A DNA stretch of 36,178 nt from Lachnospiraceae bacterium (GTDB taxonomy: Bacteria; Bacillota; Clostridia; Lachnospirales; Lachnospiraceae), in NCBI GenBank assembly GCA_022776445.1, contig JALFHZ010000009.1:1-36178 (forward strand), in the 5' to 3' direction. A program made the position numbers and the translations under genes. The notes under the pieces are model-generated. The model did not search any database, was not told the origin of the DNA, and saw only the letters and a list, made by a program, of their open reading frames with translations. Below are positions 32,102 to 36,178 of this stretch, in pieces. Position 1 is the first letter of the stretch. Every line of letters begins with the position of its first letter.

Positions 32102-32115
32102 CGAAAGCACTTTCA
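32102..32115. promoter_or_regulatory. cre-like palindrome upstream of the HPr-like gene
   Basis: CGAAAGCACTTTCA differs from the ideal catabolite-response palindrome TGAAAGCGCTTTCA at two positions, one of them in the central CG. It lies 20 bases before the -35 box of the HPr-like gene. CcpA binding is inference. Confidence 0.35.
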
Positions 32116-32134
32116 TAATTGTAGAAAATGAAAT

Positions 32135-32163
32135 TTGACAATTTCCGGAAGCCATGTTATAAG
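32135..32163 (+). promoter_or_regulatory. Promoter of the HPr-like gene
   Basis: TTGACA (32135-32140), 17-bp spacer, TATAAG (32158-32163). Confidence 0.78.
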
Positions 32164-32210
32164 TATGTCAACACTGAATTTGGCGCTGCTTGAAAAAGGA
32201 GTTGGCAATT

Positions 32211-32456
32211 ATGAAAGAAAAGAAAATCCGATTGACGACCTTGGAGGATGCAAAAGAGTTCGTTAAGGAAGCGATGAAGTGCGATTTTGATATTGATATC
32301 TATTACAATCGCGTGGTGATTGATGCGAAGTCCATTTTAGGTGTTTTAAGTCTTGATTTGACAAAAGTTCTGACAGTGAGAATGTATGGTGATAATGCTG
32401 CATTTGACGCGTACCTGGAGAGGCTGGCAGCGGATGCAGTGAAACAGATTGCATAA
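32211..32456 (+). CDS. HPr-like domain protein lacking the phosphorylatable histidine
   Basis: Start chosen at 32211 (81 residues) because GGAG at 32198-32201 lies nine bases upstream; the frame extends to a TTG at 32190 that has no ribosome site. Residues 15-50 align with HPr: the FVKEAMKCDFDIDIYYNRVVI stretch followed by DAKSILGVLSLDL, which matches the HPr Ser46 region (KSIMGVMSL), so S41 equals Ser46. The loop that should carry His15 (GIHARPA in HPr) is TTLEDAK, and the whole protein has no histidine. It therefore cannot act as a PTS phosphocarrier. By analogy with Bacillus Crh, which also lacks the histidine, it could be a regulatory cofactor phosphorylated on serine. It is a single-gene unit with its own promoter and terminator. 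Confidence 0.82.
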   Translation: MKEKKIRLTTLEDAKEFVKEAMKCDFDIDIYYNRVVIDAKSILGVLSLDLTKVLTVRMYGDNAAFDAYLERLAADAVKQIA

Positions 32457-32563
32457 GTTCTGCAGCAGGCAGAACGGATTGTGCAGCAGACAATAGTATG
32501 CAGCGGTAACCAGAGCAGTGTGATGAGACAGAAGTGAATAAAGACAGAATAAAACTTTCAGAC

Positions 32564-32602
32564 AAAAAGCGGGCAGTATGGAAATGTACTTGCCCGCTTT
32601 TT
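32564..32602 (+). terminator. Terminator of the HPr-like gene
   Basis: AAAAAGCGGGCA (32564-32575) / TGCCCGCTTTTT (32591-32602), perfect 12-bp stem ending in Ts. It lies about 110 bases after the stop and just before the helicase gene. Confidence 0.85.
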
Positions 32603-32649
32603 GCGGTTGTATTAGAATAAAAGTATCTTACAGGAGGGATGGGCAGGCT

Positions 32650-35034
32650 ATGACGGCATCCGTGGGATATGATCCAGAGCAGGAAAATAAAAAAATCATA
32701 AGGATTTCTGTCCGCAATCTGGTAGAGTTTGTGATGCGGGGCGGTGACATTGATAACCGCCGGACCTCCGGAGCGGAAAAGGATGCCATGCAGGCGGGCA
32801 GCCGGATCCATCGGAAGATCCAGAGGCGCATGGGAGCGGATTACCATGCCGAGGTGTCGATGAAACATGTGGTGGAGGAGGAGCACTATCAGATTCTGAT
32901 CGAAGGACGTGCCGACGGCGTGATGGAGCATGCTTCGGAGGTGGTCATTGATGAGATCAAAGGGATGTATATGGAGCTTTCACTGCTGCAGGAGCCGATT
33001 ACGGTTCATCTGGCGCAGGCGATGTGCTACGGATATTTTTACTGTTGTGATCACGGACTTCCGGAAATCGGAATTCAGATTACCTACTGCAATATCGAGA
33101 CGGAGGAGATTCGCCGGTTTCGGGTGGACAGGACGTTTGAGGAGCTGGATGAGTGGTTTGCCGGTCTGATTCACGAATATATAAAATGGGCGGAGTATCT
33201 GTACCGTCATGAGCTGCGGCGGGATGAGTCCCTGAAGGCACTGGAATTTCCATATGAATATCGGGAGGGCCAGAGGGAGCTTGCGGTTGCGGTCTACCGA
33301 TCCATTCTCCGCGGGAAAAACCTGTTTATTCAGGCACCTACGGGGATCGGCAAAACGCTGTCCACGGTATTTCCGGCGCTGAAGGCCATCGGGGAAGGGT
33401 ACGGAGAGAAACTGTTTTATCTCACGGCCAAAACCATCACGAGGAGCGTGGCAGAGGAGTGTTTTGCACTTCTCAGGGATCGGAATCTGTATTTCAGTAC
33501 GGTGACGGTCACAGCCAAGGAAAAGCTGTGTCCGATGGAAAAGACGGAATGTAATCCGGATGCCTGTCCGTATGCGAAAGGTCATTTTGACCGGGTCAAT
33601 GATGCCGTATACGATTTGATTCATCAGGAGACAGGAATCACCCGGGATGTGGTTCTGACTTATGCGCGGCAGTATCAGGTGTGCCCCTTTGAATTCTGCC
33701 TGGATATCAGCAACTGGGTGGATGGAGTGATCTGTGACTACAACTATGTGTTTGATCCCAATGCGAAGCTGAAACGATATTTCTCGGACGGTGTGAGCGG
33801 GGATTATCTTTTTCTGGTGGATGAGGCCCATAATCTGGTAAACCGTGCCCGGGAAATGTACAGTGCGATTCTTGTGAAAGAGGATTTTCTGACTGTGAAA
33901 CGGATTCTGAAGGGGAAAGCACCAAAGACGGAGCGCCTTCTGGAGCGGTGTAACCGAAACCTGCTGGAGATGAAACGGGAGAGCGAATCGTATCAGGTGC
34001 TGTCTGAGATCCATCTGTTTGCAGCCAATCTGATGAGCCTGTTCGGAGAACTGGAGACCCTGATGGAGGCAGAAAAGGAGTTTGCGGACCGCGATGCTGT
34101 ACTGGATTTCTATTTTGCGGTGCGACATTTTCTGAACATGTTTGAAGAGCTGGATGATCACTACCGGATCTACGCGGAGCTTGGGGCAGACGGGAAATTC
34201 CGTCTGAAGCTGTTCTGTATTGATCCGTCCAGATGTCTGGAATCCTGCCTGGAGAAGGGGAGAGGCTGCGTTTTCTTCTCCGCGACCCTGCTTCCGATTC
34301 GGTATTACAAGCGTCTGCTCAGCGGCAATGAGGAGGACTATGCTGTGTATGCACATTCTCCGTTTCGATCCGGGAATCGAATGCTTCTGATCGGTTCGGA
34401 TGTCAGCAGCCGTTATACGCGGCGCAATCGGGGGGAATTCGCAAAGATCGTGGAATATATTCGGGTATTGGCTTCCAGTCACAGGGGAAACTATCTTGTC
34501 TTCTTTCCCTCTTATCAATATATGGAGGCGGTGGAACGGCAGCTGGAGGAAAGCTGTGACGGGAGTTTTCTGTGGCGTATGCAGGATACGCACATGACAG
34601 AGGCGGAACGGGAGGACTTTCTGGCAGATTTTGAGAAGGAACGAAAGGTTTCTTTTGTAGGACTCTGCGTGCTGGGCGGGATTTTTTCAGAGGGTATCGA
34701 TCTGAAGGCAGAGCGCCTGGAAGGAGCAGTCATTGTGGGAACCGGGCTTCCCATGGTCTGCACGGAACAGGAGATTCTGAAGATGTATTTCGAGGAACAG
34801 GGAGAAAACGGCTATGACTATGCGTATCAGTTCCCGGGCATGAATAAGGTTCTGCAGGCTGCGGGGCGCGTGATCCGCACGTCGGAAGACCGTGGCGTGA
34901 TCCTTTTGCTGGATGACCGTTTCCTGCGTCCGGAAGTGCAGGGGATGTTCCCGAGAGAGTGGTCGGAATACGGTGAGGTAAACCGGAGGACGGTTGGCGG
35001 ATGGCTGGAACGCTTCTGGAAGGGAGAAAACTGA
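32650..35034 (+). CDS. RecB-like nuclease fused to an Fe-S XPD/DinG-type DNA helicase
   Basis: Start chosen at 32650 (794 residues) with AGGAGG about 12 bases before; a frame to 32578 would begin inside the preceding terminator. The N-terminal domain (about 15-130) has a RecB/Cas4-like set: H54 in GSRIHRKIQ, D89 in EGRADGV, DEIK at 101-104 and Q in HLAQAMCYGYF. The helicase follows: Walker A APTGIGKTLS near 229, Fe-S cysteines C294, C301, C306 and C345, VDEAH at 390-394 and C-terminal motif VI QAAGRVIRTSEDRG. XPD/DinG helicases unwind 5'-3' and resolve R-loops or damage intermediates. The nuclease fusion suggests end processing during repair. Its partners are unknown; no repair gene adjoins it. 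Confidence 0.88.
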   Translation: MTASVGYDPEQENKKIIRISVRNLVEFVMRGGDIDNRRTSGAEKDAMQAGSRIHRKIQRRMGADYHAEVSMKHVVEEEHYQILIEGRADGVMEHASEVVIDEIKGMYMELSLLQEPITVHLAQAMCYGYFYCCDHGLPEIGIQITYCNIETEEIRRFRVDRTFEELDEWFAGLIHEYIKWAEYLYRHELRRDESLKALEFPYEYREGQRELAVAVYRSILRGKNLFIQAPTGIGKTLSTVFPALKAIGEGYGEKLFYLTAKTITRSVAEECFALLRDRNLYFSTVTVTAKEKLCPMEKTECNPDACPYAKGHFDRVNDAVYDLIHQETGITRDVVLTYARQYQVCPFEFCLDISNWVDGVICDYNYVFDPNAKLKRYFSDGVSGDYLFLVDEAHNLVNRAREMYSAILVKEDFLTVKRILKGKAPKTERLLERCNRNLLEMKRESESYQVLSEIHLFAANLMSLFGELETLMEAEKEFADRDAVLDFYFAVRHFLNMFEELDDHYRIYAELGADGKFRLKLFCIDPSRCLESCLEKGRGCVFFSATLLPIRYYKRLLSGNEEDYAVYAHSPFRSGNRMLLIGSDVSSRYTRRNRGEFAKIVEYIRVLASSHRGNYLVFFPSYQYMEAVERQLEESCDGSFLWRMQDTHMTEAEREDFLADFEKERKVSFVGLCVLGGIFSEGIDLKAERLEGAVIVGTGLPMVCTEQEILKMYFEEQGENGYDYAYQFPGMNKVLQAAGRVIRTSEDRGVILLLDDRFLRPEVQGMFPREWSEYGEVNRRTVGGWLERFWKGEN

Positions 35035-35061
35035 AAAAAGGAGATGCATCAGAGCATCTCC
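35034..35061 (-). terminator. Terminator of the minus-strand LysR gene
   Basis: On the minus strand GGAGATGC (35061-35054) pairs with GCATCTCC (35047-35040), followed by six Ts (35039-35034). The stem overlaps the LysR stop codon, and the T-run touches the stop of the convergent helicase gene. Confidence 0.85.
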
Positions 35062-35924
35062 ATGAACTGCTTGGCCGCCTGAGAAAGCGGCAGGTTTTCG
35101 TTGTAAGCCACGACCATCTGACGGGCGGGCAGCTTCTCGGCAAGATTAACAATGAACAGGTTTTTTTCATCCTGCGGGATGCAGTAATTCGGGACAAAGG
35201 CGATGCCGAGGCCGATGCGCGCCAGGTCAATGAGCAGATCGTTGCTGGAAAGCTCGATCTCGGGAACCAGATCCAGCTGATGCTTCTGGAACATGCTGTG
35301 CAGGAACTCGCTGGTGGTGCTCTTGCGGTCCAGCATCAGGATCGGATAGGTCTGGAGCTCTTTTAAAGAAACTTTTTTATTCTTCAACGCGGAGTATTCT
35401 TCATTGGCTATGAATACATCGTAGAATTCATGAATGATCCGTACGTTTTGTGTGTTGGACAGACCGGAGTTCGGATAGTTGGTGATGGAAAAGTCCACCT
35501 GGCCGGAATCGAGCAGCTTGGCGCAGGCAATGGAGGTCTGGTTGGTGACCTTGATGTGGACGTTGGGATACTTCTGGTGGAATTCCTTCAGGAACGGAAC
35601 CAGATAGTAACGGCAGATGGTATCACTGGCACCGATGCGGAGCTGTCCTCCGTTCAGGGTGTTGGCTTCAAGCAGCTGGTTCTCTCCCTGTTTGATGAGG
35701 TTCATGGCCGGCTCGATATGTTTCAGAAGGATTTCTCCTTCCGGAGTGAGCTGAACCCGTTTGGTGCTGCGGATAAAAAGCGGCTGATTCAGCTTTTTCT
35801 CCAGGACCTTGATGGATTGGCTGACGGCAGACTGAGAGATAAACAGCTGCTTGGATGCCTCCGAAAAGCTCAGCGTGTTGGCAACATGATAAAAAACTTT
35901 GTATAATTCATAGTTGATATCCAT
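35049..35924 (-). CDS. LysR-family transcriptional regulator
   Basis: 291 residues with AAGGAGG before the minus-strand ATG at 35924. The N-terminal helix-turn-helix is complete (FSEASKQLFISQSAVSQSI, then LFIRSTKRVQLTPEG), followed by a co-inducer domain of normal length (GGQLRIGASDTICRYYLVPF, NYPNSGLSN, DRKSTTSEFL). It is divergent from the promoter at 35990-36018, so its target may be whatever lies beyond the group II intron on the plus strand. Sequence resembles CysB/CysL-like or YwfM-like clostridial regulators only at family level; the effector cannot be guessed. Its end overlaps its own terminator hairpin, tightly convergent with the helicase gene. Confidence 0.92.
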   Translation of the reverse strand: MDINYELYKVFYHVANTLSFSEASKQLFISQSAVSQSIKVLEKKLNQPLFIRSTKRVQLTPEGEILLKHIEPAMNLIKQGENQLLEANTLNGGQLRIGASDTICRYYLVPFLKEFHQKYPNVHIKVTNQTSIACAKLLDSGQVDFSITNYPNSGLSNTQNVRIIHEFYDVFIANEEYSALKNKKVSLKELQTYPILMLDRKSTTSEFLHSMFQKHQLDLVPEIELSSNDLLIDLARIGLGIAFVPNYCIPQDEKNLFIVNLAEKLPARQMVVAYNENLPLSQAAKQFMEML

Positions 35925-35989
35925 TATTAGTCCTCCTTATAAAACTGCGTTTATATTAACAGATTTAAAAAGTCTTGTAAAGAGAAAAA

Positions 35990-36018
35990 TTGACAAATCT
36001 TGAATTGTGTTGTATAGT
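35990..36018 (+). promoter_or_regulatory. Strong sigma-A promoter divergent from LysR, directly before a terminator
   Basis: TTGACA (35990-35995), 17-bp spacer, TATAGT (36013-36018). Expected start near 36025, only about five bases before a strong terminator hairpin. Confidence 0.82.
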
Positions 36019-36029
36019 ACTCTCAAAGT

Positions 36030-36062
36030 AAAGGCGCTCTGAGGGTATCAGAGCGCCTTTTC
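36030..36062 (+). terminator. Strong intrinsic terminator at the group II intron insertion site
   Basis: AAAGGCGCTCTGA (36030-36042) / TCAGAGCGCCTTT (36048-36060): perfect 13-bp stem, 5-base loop GGGTA, then TTTT. The intron begins three or four bases later. Confidence 0.9.
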
Positions 36063-36064
36063 AT

Positions 36065-36178
36065 GTGCGCCTAGCGGCGCACGTTTCCAACAGGTGCAAG
36101 TCCTGAATCCGCCCGGTAGTGGGAAGGATATAGCTGAAAGCAAGGGTGTCCATCGTGAGGTGAAATCTGAAGGAAGCT
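36065..36178 (+). mobile_element. Group II intron 5' end, probably class IIC (truncated by window edge)
   Basis: The 5' end GTGCGCC (36065-36071) is a typical group II 5' splice-site sequence. It is followed by GCGCAC pairing (GTGCGCC...GGCGCAC), AGGTGCAAGTCCTGAATC, and AGCAAGGGTGTCC, GTGAGGTG and AATCTGAAGGAAGCT. The last segments match domain I of known IIC introns such as those of Bacillus halodurans and Oceanobacillus (GCAAGGGTGTCC...AATCTGAAGGAAGC). Its position directly downstream of a terminator stem is the hallmark target of class IIC. The reverse transcriptase and the 3' end lie outside the window. Confidence 0.85.

Noticed and set aside
32980-34593. Minus-strand open frame of 537 codons over the helicase gene
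   Set aside because: It is antisense to well-supported helicase motifs, and its product is His/Gln/Arg-rich without family features.

Overview
The window is typical of a Gram-positive, anaerobic Clostridia chromosome, most likely Lachnospiraceae. Supporting this are the mcsA-mcsB-clpC and radA genes, a sodium-pumping biotin decarboxylase operon, a DUF6465-type Lys/Ala/Glu-rich protein, a DUF1576 membrane protein, strong AGGAGG ribosome sites and many TTGACA/TATAAT promoters with 17-bp spacers. Species cannot be fixed from the sequence alone. Nearly all genes look like core or housekeeping genes; the clearest mobile element is the 5' end of a group II intron at the right edge.

Left part (1-12.5 kb). 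A truncated carboxylate-type permease is followed by a YbhJ-like aconitase-superfamily hydratase. Next come a decayed AbrB-type membrane protein gene, a UPF0340 protein, a LysR regulator divergent from an azlC-azlD branched-chain amino acid exporter, a DUF6465 gene co-oriented with an RsmF-type rRNA methyltransferase, a DUF1576 membrane protein, and a dinB-RluA-family pair with a 4-bp overlap.

Middle (12.6-25 kb). A D,D-carboxypeptidase precedes a five-gene operon: carboxyltransferase (12S/MmdA-like), lipoprotein-type OadG, biotin carrier, OadB sodium pump and a 5S-like carboxyltransferase. The operon thus carries both carboxyltransferase halves of a transcarboxylase plus a membrane Na+ pump. 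Then come an SH3b/glucosaminidase wall enzyme, a cohesin-like/cadherin-like membrane protein with an acidic tail, an aspartate-dehydrogenase-like protein and a 2-hydroxyacid-dehydrogenase-like protein that lacks the usual catalytic residues.

Right part (25-36 kb). A short GntR-type regulator sits where ctsR normally precedes mcsA-mcsB-clpC. McsB has lost the canonical NEEDH glutamates and the active-site cysteine. Beyond lie a small unknown protein, radA, tRNA-Trp, a histidine-free HPr-like protein, a RecB-like nuclease/XPD-type helicase fusion, a LysR regulator, and a promoter-terminator unit directly followed by a group IIC-like intron start.

I see no CRISPR array, prophage, toxin-antitoxin pair or defence island. 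The strongest candidates for something unusual are the rewired McsA/McsB/ClpC locus, the hybrid decarboxylase/transcarboxylase operon, and the promoter-terminator-intron junction.
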